A stretch of DNA of 64,000 nucleotides from Actinomycetota bacterium (lineage in GTDB: Bacteria > Actinomycetota > Thermoleophilia > Solirubrobacterales > 70-9). Positions 50,751 to 60,167 of this stretch are shown here, piece after piece; the stretch's first letter is position 1, and each line of letters opens with the position of its first letter. The position numbers and the translations under genes were made by a program. The stretch lies in NCBI GenBank assembly GCA_018268575.1, contig JAFDWF010000119.1:1-64000 (forward strand), in the 5' to 3' direction. Under the pieces are notes generated by a model. It searched no databases and was not told where the DNA came from. It saw nothing but the letters and a program-made list of their open reading frames with translations.

Positions 50751-52766
50751 ATGGGAGCTCGGCTCGGCATCGACACCGGCGGCACCTTCTGCGACTTCGT
50801 CCTGCTCGACGAGGAGGGGCAGATCCGTCGCGCCAAGGTCCCCTCGACGCCCTCGGACCCCTCCCGCGCGATCCGCGCCGGGCTCGACCAGCTCGGCCTC
50901 TCGCGGGCGCCGGCGCAGGCGACGGTCGGAACCACGATCGCCACCAACGCTGTGATCGAGCGCCGCGGGCCGCGCGTCCTCTATGTCGGCAACGAGGGCT
51001 TCACCGACGTCCCCTTCATCGGACGGCTCGACAAGGAACGTCTCTACGACCTCCACTGGCGCAAGCCGCGACCCCTGGTGAACCGGCGCGACTGCGTCGG
51101 CGTGGCCGGCCGGATCGACCACCACGGCGACGAGCTCGAGGAGGTCGGCAGCGCCGACCTCGCGCGGCTGGAGCGGTCGCTGCGGGAGCTCGGCGGCGCC
51201 GGCGAGGAGGTCGTGGTGGCGGTCTGCCTGCTCTTCTCCTACCTGAGCCCCGACCACGAGCGCCTGACGGCGGCGGCGGTCGAGGCCGCCTTGCCCGACG
51301 CCGCGATCTCGGTCTCGCACGAGGTCTCGCCGGTCTGGCGCGAGTACGAGCGCGCCAGCACGACGATCGCCGACGCCTTCGTCAAGCCGGTCGTCGGCGA
51401 TTACGTCGAGCGGGTGGGGCGCGAGCTCGGGGTCGAGCACTGGAACCTGCTCGCTTCCAACGGCGGCTTCCTGCGTGCCGCCGCCGCCGCGGCCGGCCCG
51501 GCGCAGCTACTCCTCTCCGGGCTTGCCGGCGGGGTCAGCGGCGCCCGCTACTTCGCCGCCGCCGCGGGCTTCGACTCGGCCTTCACGCTCGACATGGGCG
51601 GCACGAGCTGCGACATCGGGCTGATCGAGGACGGGGTCGAGCGCTACGCGCCGGAGTTCGACGTCGCCTTCGGGATCCCGGCGACGATCCCCTGCGTCTC
51701 GGTGCAGACGATCGGCGCCGGTGGCGGCTCGATCGCCTGGATCGACCGCGGCGGCCTGCTCCGGGTCGGGCCGCGCAGCGCCGGCGCCGAACCGGGCCCG
51801 ATCGCCTACGGCCGTGGCGGCAGCGAGCCGACGATCACCGATGCGCAGCTGGTGCTCGGCCGACTCAGTCCCGAGTACTTCCTCGGCGGCCGGATGGAGC
51901 TCGACCGCGAGGCGGCGCTCGCCGCCTACGCCGCGCTCGGCGAGGCGCTGGAGCTCGATGCCCACCAGGCCGCGCTGGCGGCGCTGATGATCGCCGACGA
52001 GGAGATGGCCAACGCGATCCGCCTCGTCGCTGTCGAGTATGGGCTCGACGCCCGCGAGTTCGCGCTCGTCGCCGCCGGCGGCGCCGGCCCGCTCCACGCC
52101 CGCTCGGTGGCCGCCCGCCTCGGGATCGAGACGATCCTGATTCCGCCGGCGCCCGGCCTCTGCTCGGCCTTCGGGGCGCTGATCGCGCCGCCCCGCGTCG
52201 ACCGGATCCAGACCTACTTCGCGAACTCCGAGAGCCTCGACCCGGTCGAGTTGATGGGCGCGATCGGGCGCCTCGCCGAGGACGCTCTCGCCGAGCTCGG
52301 CCGCAGCGTCGAACTGGCCGAGCCGGTGCTCGAGTGCTTCGCGTCGCTGCGCTACGCCGGCCAGAACTTCGAGCTCGAGGTCGAGGTCCCCGGCGCCGGC
52401 GACGGCTCCTGGGAGCAGCTACTGGAGAGCTTCGCGGCTGAGCACGAGCGGCAGTACGGGTTCGACCTCCCCGGCGAACCGGTCGAGGTCGTCAATCTGC
52501 GGGCCACCGCCCGCCAGGAGCAGGAGCCGCTGGCGCTTACCGATGCGCCCGGCGAGGCGGCGCCGGCCCGCTCCAGGTCCGTCTGGCTCGGCGGCGACGG
52601 ACCGAGCGAGGTCGCCGTCCGGCGCCGCTCCGAGCTCGCTGCCGGCGAGCGGGTGGAGGGCCCGGTGATCATCGAGGAGGACGACTCGACCACGGTCGCC
52701 TTCGCCGGCGACTCGATCGTCGTCGACCCCAGCGGAGTTCTCGTCCTGAGGATGGCCGAGCGATGA
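50751..52766 (+). CDS. hyuA: Hydantoinase/oxoprolinase A-type subunit (HyuA)
   Basis: This 671-aa ATP-dependent hydantoinase/5-oxoprolinase/acetone-carboxylase-type alpha subunit has N-terminal GIDTGGTFCDF (residues 6-15), GTTIATNAVIERRG, and the second actin-like phosphate-binding region DMGGTSCDIGL with QTIGAGGGSIAW. These use ATP to activate the amide or carbonyl of the substrate. It begins 5 bp after the DMFase-like gene and overlaps hyuB (ATGA). With HyuB it should open a lactam, hydantoin-like or oxoproline-like ring. Confidence 0.92.
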   Translation: MGARLGIDTGGTFCDFVLLDEEGQIRRAKVPSTPSDPSRAIRAGLDQLGLSRAPAQATVGTTIATNAVIERRGPRVLYVGNEGFTDVPFIGRLDKERLYDLHWRKPRPLVNRRDCVGVAGRIDHHGDELEEVGSADLARLERSLRELGGAGEEVVVAVCLLFSYLSPDHERLTAAAVEAALPDAAISVSHEVSPVWREYERASTTIADAFVKPVVGDYVERVGRELGVEHWNLLASNGGFLRAAAAAAGPAQLLLSGLAGGVSGARYFAAAAGFDSAFTLDMGGTSCDIGLIEDGVERYAPEFDVAFGIPATIPCVSVQTIGAGGGSIAWIDRGGLLRVGPRSAGAEPGPIAYGRGGSEPTITDAQLVLGRLSPEYFLGGRMELDREAALAAYAALGEALELDAHQAALAALMIADEEMANAIRLVAVEYGLDAREFALVAAGGAGPLHARSVAARLGIETILIPPAPGLCSAFGALIAPPRVDRIQTYFANSESLDPVELMGAIGRLAEDALAELGRSVELAEPVLECFASLRYAGQNFELEVEVPGAGDGSWEQLLESFAAEHERQYGFDLPGEPVEVVNLRATARQEQEPLALTDAPGEAAPARSRSVWLGGDGPSEVAVRRRSELAAGERVEGPVIIEEDDSTTVAFAGDSIVVDPSGVLVLRMAER

Positions 52767-54496
52767 GCGAGCGCCTCGAGCTGGACACGGTCGGCCTCCA
52801 CGTCCTCCACAACGCCCTCGCCAACATCGCCGCCGAGATGGCGCTGGTGATGATGAAGACCTCCTACTCGACGATCTTCAACGAGGGCCTCGACTTCTCC
52901 ACGGTCCTGCTCGACGCGCGCGGCAACCTGATCGCGGAGAAGAACTTCACCCCGTCGATGATGGGGGCGATCCCGAACACGGTCGCCTGGACCCTGGAGG
53001 AGTTCGGCGAGGAGTTCTTCGGCCCGGGTGACGTCGTGGTCCATAACGACCCCTACCGGGGCCAGTGCCATCTCCCGGAGCACATGATGATGAAGCCGAT
53101 CTTCCGCGACGGCGAGCTGATCGCCTTCTCAGGGGCGATCGGCCACGTCGCCGAGGTCGGCGGCAAGGCGCCCGGCAGCTTCGCCGCCGACGCCACCGAC
53201 GTCTACCAGGAGGGGCTGCGGCTGCCCCCGGTGAAGCTGCTGGAAGGCGGCGAGCACGTCGAGCAGGTGTGGCGGATCGTGCTCGCCAACCACCGCACCC
53301 CGACCAACACCTGGGGTGACTTCCACGCGATGATCGGCGCCCTCAACGTCGGTGAGCGGCGGCTGCTGGAGCTGGTGGGCCGCTACGGCACCGCCACCGT
53401 GACCGAGGGGGCGAGCCGCCTGATCGACTATTCCGAGAAGCGCCTGCGAGCGGAGATCGCGGACCTACCGGACGGCGCCTACGCGGCGGAGATGAGCGTC
53501 GAGGACGACGGCGTCAGCGCTGCTCCGTTCACGGTCCGGGCCGAGGTCGTGGTCCGGGGCGACGAGGTGATCGCCGATTTCACCGGGTCCAGCCCGCAGG
53601 TGCGGGGGCCGATGAACTGCACCTTCGTCGTCGCCCTCTCGGCGATCTACAACGCCGTCTTCTGCGTCACCGACCCCGACGCGCTGATCCCCCGCAACTC
53701 CGGCTGCTACCGGCCGGTGCGGATCATCGCCCCGGCCGGCAGCGTGGTCAACGTCGTCCACCCCGGGCCCTCGGTCGGCGGCAACACGGACCTGCAGCCG
53801 AAGCTGATCGACCTGCTGCTGGCGGCGCTCTCGCAGGCGGTGCCGGAGCGGGTCGCGGCCTCCAGCGGCGGCTCCAGCTCGAACCTGCTCTTCGGCGGCA
53901 CCCACCCCGAGACCGGGCGCTACTACTCGAATTACCACTTCGACGGGATGGGGGCCGGAGGCACCGCGCTGAAGGACGGCAACGACGCCGAGGTGACGCG
54001 TCACTCCAACTGCCGCAACACGCCGGTCGAGGTCTTCGAGCATCGCTATCCGCTGCTCACCCTCGACTACGGGATGGTCACCGACTCGGGCGGTGCGGGT
54101 CGCCACCGCGGCGGTTTGGCCACCACCAGGACCCTGCGCGTCCTCGCCCCCGAGATCACCTTCAGCGCCCTCTTCGACCGCTCCCGGATCGCCCCGACCG
54201 GCCTCTTCGACGGTCTTCCCGGCAAGGGCTCCGAGCTGCTCGTGCGCCGCGCCGGCGAGGCCGAGTTCAAGACCTTCCAGGAGGCCTTCGGCGTCGCCTC
54301 GCCGACCAAGTTCACGAACGTCGTCCTCCACCGCGGCGACGAGGTGCGGTACCGGACCCCCGGTGGCGGCGGCTTCGGCGATCCGCGGGAGCGCGACCCG
54401 GAGGCGCTGCGCGCCGATCTCGAGGACGCTTACATCAGCGCCGCAGCGGCCGAGCATGACTATCGCGGCGTCGATCCCGAAGCGGGGACCCGGTGA
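52763..54496 (+). CDS. hyuB: Hydantoinase/oxoprolinase B-type subunit (HyuB)
   Basis: This 577-aa beta subunit has DFSTVLLDARGNLIAEKNFTPSMMGAIP, VVHNDPYRGQCHLPEHMMMKPIF, TGSSPQVRGPMNCTF and the C-terminal TDSGGAGRHRGGLATTRTLRVL and GGGGFGDPRERDPEALR signatures of HyuB/AcxA-type subunits. It completes the ATP-dependent hydrolase with HyuA. Its stop overlaps the next small gene (GTGA). Confidence 0.92.
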   Translation: MSERLELDTVGLHVLHNALANIAAEMALVMMKTSYSTIFNEGLDFSTVLLDARGNLIAEKNFTPSMMGAIPNTVAWTLEEFGEEFFGPGDVVVHNDPYRGQCHLPEHMMMKPIFRDGELIAFSGAIGHVAEVGGKAPGSFAADATDVYQEGLRLPPVKLLEGGEHVEQVWRIVLANHRTPTNTWGDFHAMIGALNVGERRLLELVGRYGTATVTEGASRLIDYSEKRLRAEIADLPDGAYAAEMSVEDDGVSAAPFTVRAEVVVRGDEVIADFTGSSPQVRGPMNCTFVVALSAIYNAVFCVTDPDALIPRNSGCYRPVRIIAPAGSVVNVVHPGPSVGGNTDLQPKLIDLLLAALSQAVPERVAASSGGSSSNLLFGGTHPETGRYYSNYHFDGMGAGGTALKDGNDAEVTRHSNCRNTPVEVFEHRYPLLTLDYGMVTDSGGAGRHRGGLATTRTLRVLAPEITFSALFDRSRIAPTGLFDGLPGKGSELLVRRAGEAEFKTFQEAFGVASPTKFTNVVLHRGDEVRYRTPGGGGFGDPRERDPEALRADLEDAYISAAAAEHDYRGVDPEAGTR

Positions 54497-54699
54497 GTGG
54501 GAACTGGCAGCCCTTCGAGCGTAGCTGGCACGACACCGAGGTCGTCAACTGCGACGTCTGCGGTCGGCTGATCCCGACCCGCGCCTGGGTGTTCGACGGC
54601 GGCGAGGGGCAGCTGCGGGCCTGCTCGCCGGAGTGCGAGGAGCTCTACTTCTCCTACGTCGTGCCGCGCCACGGCGAGACTCCCGGGGGACGGCGATGA
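54493..54699 (+). CDS. Small zinc-ribbon protein (acetone carboxylase gamma-like)
   Basis: This 68-aa protein has two cysteine pairs, C-D-V-C and a later C-S-P-E-C, in NCDVCGRLIPTRAWVF followed by LRACSPECEELYFSY, giving a treble-clef or zinc-ribbon. It is translated from GTG overlapping the hyuB stop and overlaps the enolase start by 4 bp. By position it resembles the small third subunit (AcxC/ApcC type) found with HyuAB-like carboxylases. Direct homology is not certain. Confidence 0.65.
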   Translation: MSGNWQPFERSWHDTEVVNCDVCGRLIPTRAWVFDGGEGQLRACSPECEELYFSYVVPRHGETPGGRR

Positions 54700-55829
54700 T
54701 CGTCACCGCGGTCGAGGCGATCCAGCTGCGCCAGCCCGCCTCGCTCGACGCCTCGATCGCCGACGGCAGCCAGGATGCCCTGCTGGTGCGCGTCCACACC
54801 GACGCCGGCATCACCGGGATCGGCGAGGTCGACTCGCTCCCCCATGTGGTCAAGGCGGTGATCGAGGCGCCGGCGTCGCACGCGAACGCGACCGGGCTCG
54901 GGGCGCTGTTGGTCGGACTCGATCCGCTCGACCTCGAGACGGCGTGGCACCGGCTCTACGCCGGCTCGATCTACTACGGCCGCCGCGGTGCCGTCGTCCA
55001 CGCGCTCAGCGGGATCGAGATCGCGCTCTGGGACATCGCCGGCAAGGCCGCCGGCAAGCCGATCCACCAACTGCTCGGGCCGGTCCGGCGCGACCGCGTC
55101 AAGGCCTACGCCAGCACCCTGATGCCGGCGACCCCCGCGCAGGCGGCGAGCGTCGTCGAGGAGCAGCTCGGCGCCGGCTTCGGCGCGGTCAAGCTCGGCT
55201 GGGGGCCGTTCGGGCGCGACGCCGACCTCGACGTCGCCCTGGTCGAGGCGGCGCGGGCCGCCAGTGGGCCGGACTTCGACCTGATGCTCGACATCGGCAT
55301 GGGCTGGAGCGACGCCGAGGAGGCGATCGCCCGGGTCCGGCGGATGGAGGAGGCGCGGCCCTACTGGATCGAGGAGCCCTTCTTCCCGGATCAGTACGGG
55401 CTCTACGCGCGCCTCGCCGAAGCCGTCGGGACGCCGATCGCCGCGGGCGAGGAGGAGTCGACCCTGCTCGACTTCGAACGGCTGATCGACGCCGGCGGGG
55501 TCGGCGTCGTCCAGCCCGACGTCACCCGCGCCGGCGGCATCCGCGAGTGCCTGCGGATCGCCGCGAAAGCCCGCGAGCGCGGCCGCCGCTGCGTCCTCCA
55601 CTCCTGGAGCACCGGGATCATCAAGGCCGCCAGCCTGCACGTGCTGGCGGCGATGGAGGAGGTCGAGTACTTCGAGGATTGCGTCCAGACGACCGAGCTG
55701 AACGAGCGGCTCGTCACCGATCGCTTCCCGCTCGAGGACGGCTGCGTGCGGGTGCCGACCGGGCCGGGCCTGGGCATCGAGCTGGACGAGGAGGTCTTGG
55801 AGGAGTGCCGAGTGAAGGAGGATCGATGA
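54696..55829 (+). CDS. Enolase-superfamily sugar-acid dehydratase (mandelate racemase subgroup)
   Basis: This 377-aa enzyme has metal ligands D199, E226 and E252 (in LMLDIGMGW, IEEPFFPD and AGEEES), catalytic Lys166 in VKLGWG, and a His302/Asp275 dyad (HSWSTGI and QPDVTRAG). This is the mandelate-racemase layout for abstracting an alpha-proton from a carboxylate. In a context with KDG kinase and KDPG aldolase it most likely dehydrates an aldonate or aldarate to a 2-keto-3-deoxy acid. ATG 54696 overlaps the upstream gene; the open frame extends further upstream without conserved sequence. Confidence 0.88.
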   Translation: MIVTAVEAIQLRQPASLDASIADGSQDALLVRVHTDAGITGIGEVDSLPHVVKAVIEAPASHANATGLGALLVGLDPLDLETAWHRLYAGSIYYGRRGAVVHALSGIEIALWDIAGKAAGKPIHQLLGPVRRDRVKAYASTLMPATPAQAASVVEEQLGAGFGAVKLGWGPFGRDADLDVALVEAARAASGPDFDLMLDIGMGWSDAEEAIARVRRMEEARPYWIEEPFFPDQYGLYARLAEAVGTPIAAGEEESTLLDFERLIDAGGVGVVQPDVTRAGGIRECLRIAAKARERGRRCVLHSWSTGIIKAASLHVLAAMEEVEYFEDCVQTTELNERLVTDRFPLEDGCVRVPTGPGLGIELDEEVLEECRVKEDR

Positions 55830-56617
55830 GTGAAGGAAGCAACCGGGCTGGTCGCCTGGCGGGCAAGGCGGGGGTGGTGACGGGCGCCGCCGCCGGGTTG
55901 GGCCGCGCGGTCCTGCTCGAGGCCTGCGCCGAGGGCGCCGCCGTGGTCGCCTTCGACCGCGACGCCGAGGCGGGCGAGGCCGCCGTCGCCGAGGTGCGCG
56001 CGGCGGGCGGGACGGCCGTCTTCCAGGCCGGCGACGTCTCCCGTGAGGCCGATTGCGCCGCCGCGGTCAAGCGCAGCGTCGCCGAGTTCGGCGCCTGCGA
56101 CATCCTCGACAACAACGCCGGCGTGGCGATCGAGCTCTCGATCGAGGAGACCAGCGAGGAGCAGATCGACGGGATCCTCGCGGTCAATCTCAAGGGTGCC
56201 TTCTTTGCCTGCAAGCACGCGGTCCGGGCGATGCGCGAGGGCGGCGGCGGCGCGATCGTCAACACCGGGTCGATCGTCAGCGTCGTCGGCGACCCGGTGC
56301 TGCCGGTCTACGGGACGACCAAGACGGGGCTGCTGGGGCTGACCCGCTCGATCGCCGTCGACTACGCCGAGGACGGCATCCGCTGCAACGCGATCTGCCC
56401 CGGCGACATGTTGACGCCGATGCTGCAGCGCACCTTCGACAGCGCCCCCGACCCGGCGGCAAAACGGGCCGAGATGGAGAGCTTCTATCCGCTCAAGCGG
56501 ATCGCCGACCCGCGCGAGGCGGCGACCGCGGTCGTCTTCCTGCTCTCCGAGGACGCCTCCTTCGTCACCGGCGCCTCGCTCGTCGTCGACGGCGGGCTGA
56601 CGGCCAAGTGCTATTGA
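55826..56617 (+). CDS. Short-chain dehydrogenase/reductase
   Basis: This 263-aa classical SDR has the cofactor motif TGAAAGLG at 19-26, structural NNAG at 96-99, catalytic Ser149, Tyr162 and Lys166 (YGTTK), and a C-terminal FVTGASLVVDGGLTAK. Asp in VAFDRDAE after beta-2 suggests NAD+ preference. It overlaps the dehydratase gene. It probably oxidises a hydroxyl of the sugar acid, or of a 2-keto-3-deoxy intermediate. Confidence 0.9.
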   Translation: MSEGSNRAGRLAGKAGVVTGAAAGLGRAVLLEACAEGAAVVAFDRDAEAGEAAVAEVRAAGGTAVFQAGDVSREADCAAAVKRSVAEFGACDILDNNAGVAIELSIEETSEEQIDGILAVNLKGAFFACKHAVRAMREGGGGAIVNTGSIVSVVGDPVLPVYGTTKTGLLGLTRSIAVDYAEDGIRCNAICPGDMLTPMLQRTFDSAPDPAAKRAEMESFYPLKRIADPREAATAVVFLLSEDASFVTGASLVVDGGLTAKCY

Positions 56618-56618
56618 G

Positions 56619-57581
56619 ATGACGCCGCGGGTGGTCACTCTGGGAGAAGCGATGCTGCGGCTCTCTCCGCCCGCTCACGGGCGCCTGCGCTCTGCCTCCC
56701 AGCTCGACCTCCACGTCGCCGGCGCCGAGGCCAACGTCGCCGTCGCGCTCGCCGCGCTCGGGGTCGAGGCGGCGTTCGTCAGCGCCCTGCCGGCGACCCC
56801 GCTGGGGGACCGCGCCGCGGCCGACCTGGCGGCCGCCGGGGTCGACCTCGGCTTCCTCGACCGCCCGGCGGCCGGCCGCATCGGCCTCTTCTTCGTCGAG
56901 TTCGGGGCCGGTGCCCGACCGACGACGGTCTGGTACGACCGCTCGGGCTCGGCCTTCGCCCAGATGGAGCGCTACGACCCGGCGGCGCTCGACGGCGCTC
57001 GGCTCGCGGTCACCTCGGGGATCACCCTGGCGATCTCCGCCGCCGCCCGGCGCCTGGCCGAGGCTTTCGTCGCCGCTGCCCGCGAGCGCGGCGTCGAGGT
57101 CTGCGTCGACGTCAACTTCCGCGCGCGGCTCTCCTCCCCCGAACAGGCGCGCGAGCGCCTCGAGCCGATCCTGCGGCAGGCGCAGATCGTCGTCTGCTCG
57201 CGCCGCGACGCCAAGCTGGTCTTCGGGATCGCCGCCGCCGAGCGGGAGCTCGTCGCCGTGCAGCTCCGTGACCGCTTCGCCCCCGAGGCGGCGATCCTGG
57301 TGGTCACCGACGGGGTGAACGGCTGCGTCGGGCTCGCCGATGGGACCGCTTGCGCGCAGGCGGCGATCAAGACCGACCCGGTCGACCGGATCGGGGCCGG
57401 CGACGCCTTCCTCGCCGGCCTGCTCTGGGGCCGCCTCAGGGGCGAGCCGCTCCCCGCGGCACTGCGCTTCGCCGCCGCCCTGGGAGCGCTGAAGTGCACG
57501 GTCGAGGGGGACCAGGCGCTGTTCACGCCCGCCGAGGTCGAAGCGGCCGCGGCGGGCGAGCGGGCGGTGCTGGTCCGGTGA
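56619..57581 (+). CDS. kdgK: PfkB-family sugar kinase, 2-keto-3-deoxygluconate kinase-like
   Basis: This 320-aa ribokinase/PfkB protein begins VVTLGEAMLRLSPP, and AGAEANVAVALAALG is the first PfkB signature. The anion hole and catalytic base lie in RIGAGDAFLAGLLWG (Asp262). Placement directly before KDPG aldolase strongly favours KDG to KDPG phosphorylation. It is 1 bp after the SDR and overlaps the aldolase (GTGA). Confidence 0.88.
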   Translation: MTPRVVTLGEAMLRLSPPAHGRLRSASQLDLHVAGAEANVAVALAALGVEAAFVSALPATPLGDRAAADLAAAGVDLGFLDRPAAGRIGLFFVEFGAGARPTTVWYDRSGSAFAQMERYDPAALDGARLAVTSGITLAISAAARRLAEAFVAAARERGVEVCVDVNFRARLSSPEQARERLEPILRQAQIVVCSRRDAKLVFGIAAAERELVAVQLRDRFAPEAAILVVTDGVNGCVGLADGTACAQAAIKTDPVDRIGAGDAFLAGLLWGRLRGEPLPAALRFAAALGALKCTVEGDQALFTPAEVEAAAAGERAVLVR

Positions 57582-58216
57582 GCGCGGCGGCAACCGCGGC
57601 GGCGATCGAGCGCTCTCGGCTGATCGCGATCCTGCGGTCCGAATCGGCCGACGAGGGCCTGCGCGCCGCCGCGGCATTGGTCGCGGGCGGGGTCGAGGCG
57701 CTCGAGTTCAGCCTTGCCTCGCCGGCTGCTCTCGCGGCGCTGCAGATGGCGGTGGCGGAGCTCGGCAGCGTCGCCTCGCTCGGCGCTGGGACGGTGCTCA
57801 CCTCCGACGCCGCGCGCGCCGCGGTCGAGGCGGGAGCCGAGTTCCTCGTCTCGCCCAACGTCGACCCGTCGGTCGGCGCGGCAGCGCTCGAGCTCGACGT
57901 CCTCCACCTTCCCGGCGCGCTCACCCCGACCGAGGTCGCCGCCGCGCTCACCGGCGGCGCCCCGTTGGTCAAGCTCTTCCCCGCCGTCCGGCTGGGGCCG
58001 GGCTACGTGCGCGACCTGCTCGCTCCCTTCCCCGACCTGAAGCTGGTGCCGACAGGCGGCATCGACGCCGGCAACGCGGCCGCTTTCCTCTCCGCGGGGG
58101 CCGCCGCGGTCGCGGTCGGCGGCGCGCTCACCGCCGGCGACGCCGCGCCCGCCGCGGTCACCCGGCGGGCGCGCGATCTTGTCACCTCAATCCAAGCAGT
58201 CAGGAGAACGACGTGA
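57578..58216 (+). CDS. eda: KDPG (2-keto-3-deoxy-6-phosphogluconate) aldolase
   Basis: This 212-aa class I aldolase has RLIAILRSES with the conserved Arg, GGVEALEFSLASP with the Glu, GAGTVLTSDAA, VSPNVDPSV, the Schiff-base lysine K132 in APLVKLFPA, and PTGGIDAGN for phosphate binding. It cleaves KDPG to pyruvate and glyceraldehyde-3-phosphate. The GTG start overlaps the kinase stop, and its stop overlaps the next gene. Confidence 0.92.
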   Translation: MSAAATAAAIERSRLIAILRSESADEGLRAAAALVAGGVEALEFSLASPAALAALQMAVAELGSVASLGAGTVLTSDAARAAVEAGAEFLVSPNVDPSVGAAALELDVLHLPGALTPTEVAAALTGGAPLVKLFPAVRLGPGYVRDLLAPFPDLKLVPTGGIDAGNAAAFLSAGAAAVAVGGALTAGDAAPAAVTRRARDLVTSIQAVRRTT

Positions 58217-59130
58217 GACAGACCATAGGCGGGGTCCTCCCGGTCATCCCGACTCCGTTCCGGGACGGAGAGTTCGATCCGGAGAGCTTCCAGCGGCTTC
58301 TCGACCACATGCTCGACGACGTCGACGGCTATACCTTGCTGGGCAGCACCGGCGAGGCGCCCTCCTTGACCGTCGCCGAGCGGCTGGCGGTCGCCGAGGC
58401 GGCGATCGCGATGACCCCGGCCGGGAAGAAGGTTGTCGTCGGCGTCACCAGCACCTCGATCGCCGACACCGTCGAGCTGGCCCGCCACGCCGAGGCCCAC
58501 GGTGCCGCCGCGGTTCTCTGTGCCGCTCCGTTCTACTTCGAGAACACGCCCACCGGCCTACTCGCCTTCATGCGCGAGCTCGACGCGGCGATCGGGATCG
58601 AGCTTGTCCTCTACGACAATCCGGCGGCGACGAAGACGAAGATCGCCGCCGCCGACGTCGTCGCCTGGGCGACCGTGCTGGAGAACCTCTCGACCGTGAA
58701 GCTCACCGACCACGACCTCGACAAGGTGGCGATCTGGCACCAGGCCGGCCTCCGCGTCATCGGCGGCGACGACCCGATCCTCTTCGAGTACCTCGACGCC
58801 GGCGTCGACGGCACGATGATGATCGCGCCGGCGGTCTTCCCGGCCGCCTTCCGCGAGGTCTGGCAACGGGTCGGGCGCGGCGATCGCGAGGGTGCGTTCG
58901 ACGTCTTCTCGCGGGAGATCCTCCCGTTCGTCCACGTCTTCGGGATCGGCCGGGAGATCGCCACGACGAAGGCCCTGCTGGCCGACGTCGGGATCTTCGC
59001 CTCGGGTGAGACGAGGGCGCCGCTGGAGCCCGTCTCGACGCACCGGCGGGAGATCCTCAGGTACGCCTTCGACGCCGCGAACGGGGAGACCGAGCGACGG
59101 CTCGCGACCGCGGCAGGGGGCACCGTTTGA
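58213..59130 (+). CDS. DHDPS/NAL-family aldolase or dehydratase
   Basis: This 305-aa TIM-barrel enzyme of the dihydrodipicolinate synthase/N-acetylneuraminate lyase family has LLGSTGEAPSLT (residues 43-53), Tyr134 in LVLYDNP and Schiff-base Lys163 in STVKLTDHD. In a sugar-acid operon it is more likely a 2-keto-3-deoxy-sugar-acid aldolase or a 5-dehydro-4-deoxyglucarate dehydratase-like enzyme than a lysine-biosynthesis enzyme. The GTG start overlaps eda. Confidence 0.85.
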   Translation: MRQTIGGVLPVIPTPFRDGEFDPESFQRLLDHMLDDVDGYTLLGSTGEAPSLTVAERLAVAEAAIAMTPAGKKVVVGVTSTSIADTVELARHAEAHGAAAVLCAAPFYFENTPTGLLAFMRELDAAIGIELVLYDNPAATKTKIAAADVVAWATVLENLSTVKLTDHDLDKVAIWHQAGLRVIGGDDPILFEYLDAGVDGTMMIAPAVFPAAFREVWQRVGRGDREGAFDVFSREILPFVHVFGIGREIATTKALLADVGIFASGETRAPLEPVSTHRREILRYAFDAANGETERRLATAAGGTV

Positions 59131-60167
59131 GTCGTGCAGCCGATCCGAAGCGGCACAAGGCGACGATGCGCGACGTCGCCGAGCGCGCCGGCGTCTCGGT
59201 GCAGACGGTCTCCAACCTGGTCAACGGCCGCGAGCATGAGATGACCCTGGAGACCCGCGAGCGGGTCACCCAGGCGATGATCGTGCTCGACTACCGCCCC
59301 AACGCGACCGCGCGGGGACTGCGCTCCCAGCGCACCCGAGCGCTCGGCTTCCTCGTCCTCGACGACGACGCGAAGTTCCTCGCCGACCCGATGACCGACA
59401 TGATCATGGCGGGAGCCGGCGACGTCGCGCGGGAGAACGGCTATGGGATGCTGATCCAGTCCGAGCGCTTCAACGGGGCGGACGACCACCTGCTGCGGCC
59501 GCTGCGCGAAAGCCGTGTCGACGGGGTGCTCCTCTACCTCTCCGGCGAACCGAACATGCGCGCGGCGTTGATCCGCAGGGTGGTGGAGATGGGCTACCCG
59601 GGCGTGATCTTCGGCGAGTCGCCCGATGCTCAGCTGGCCTCGGTCACCGCCGCGAACTACGAAGGCGCGTTTCAGCTTGCCAGCCATCTGCTCGAGAAGG
59701 GGCACCGCCGGATCGCCTTCGCCGCGGCCCGCACCTCCTGGCCGCAGATCGAGGACCGCTACAGCGGCTACCGCGCGGCGCTGCAGCAGGCGGGGATCGA
59801 GCCGGCGCGCGAGCTGCAGCTCTTCCGCGGTCGCTGGGACGCCGCCGCCGGCGTCGAGCTCGCCGAGGCACTGCTCGACCTGCGCGAGCCTCCGACCGCG
59901 ATCATGGCCGCCAACGACCTGCTCGCCCTCGGGGTGATGCACGCCGCCCGGGCCCGCGGGCTGCAGGTGCCCGGCGACCTGGCGATCAGCGGCTTCAACG
60001 ACTTCGCCTTCTCCGCCTTCGTCGAGCCGTCGCTGACCACGGTCTCGCTGCCGGTCTACGACATGGGCCGGGCCGCCGCGATGGCACTCGTCGACCGTCT
60101 CGAGGGCTCCGAGGCAGTCGCGTCGCAGCAGTTCGAGGTCGAGGTGCTGCTGAGGGGCTCGACCTGA
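59127..60167 (+). CDS. LacI-family transcriptional regulator (operon-encoded)
   Basis: This 346-aa regulator has the HTH TMRDVAERAGVSVQTVSNLVNG starting at residue 13, hinge YRPNATARGLRS, and an effector-binding domain (LGFLVLDDD, VDGVLLYLSG, ISGFNDFAFSAF). Translation starts at TTG overlapping the aldolase stop. Unlike the regulator at 12712 it has no private operator beside it. It is therefore a candidate binder of the GAAACCGGTTTC sites or of the 48.3-kb promoter elements. Confidence 0.9.
   Translation: MSRAADPKRHKATMRDVAERAGVSVQTVSNLVNGREHEMTLETRERVTQAMIVLDYRPNATARGLRSQRTRALGFLVLDDDAKFLADPMTDMIMAGAGDVARENGYGMLIQSERFNGADDHLLRPLRESRVDGVLLYLSGEPNMRAALIRRVVEMGYPGVIFGESPDAQLASVTAANYEGAFQLASHLLEKGHRRIAFAAARTSWPQIEDRYSGYRAALQQAGIEPARELQLFRGRWDAAAGVELAEALLDLREPPTAIMAANDLLALGVMHAARARGLQVPGDLAISGFNDFAFSAFVEPSLTTVSLPVYDMGRAAAMALVDRLEGSEAVASQQFEVEVLLRGST

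Noticed and set aside
58213-59130. Lysine-pathway dihydrodipicolinate synthase
   Set aside because: The catalytic Tyr and Lys are shared by the whole family. The operon is sugar-acid catabolic, so the lysine-biosynthesis name would be misleading.
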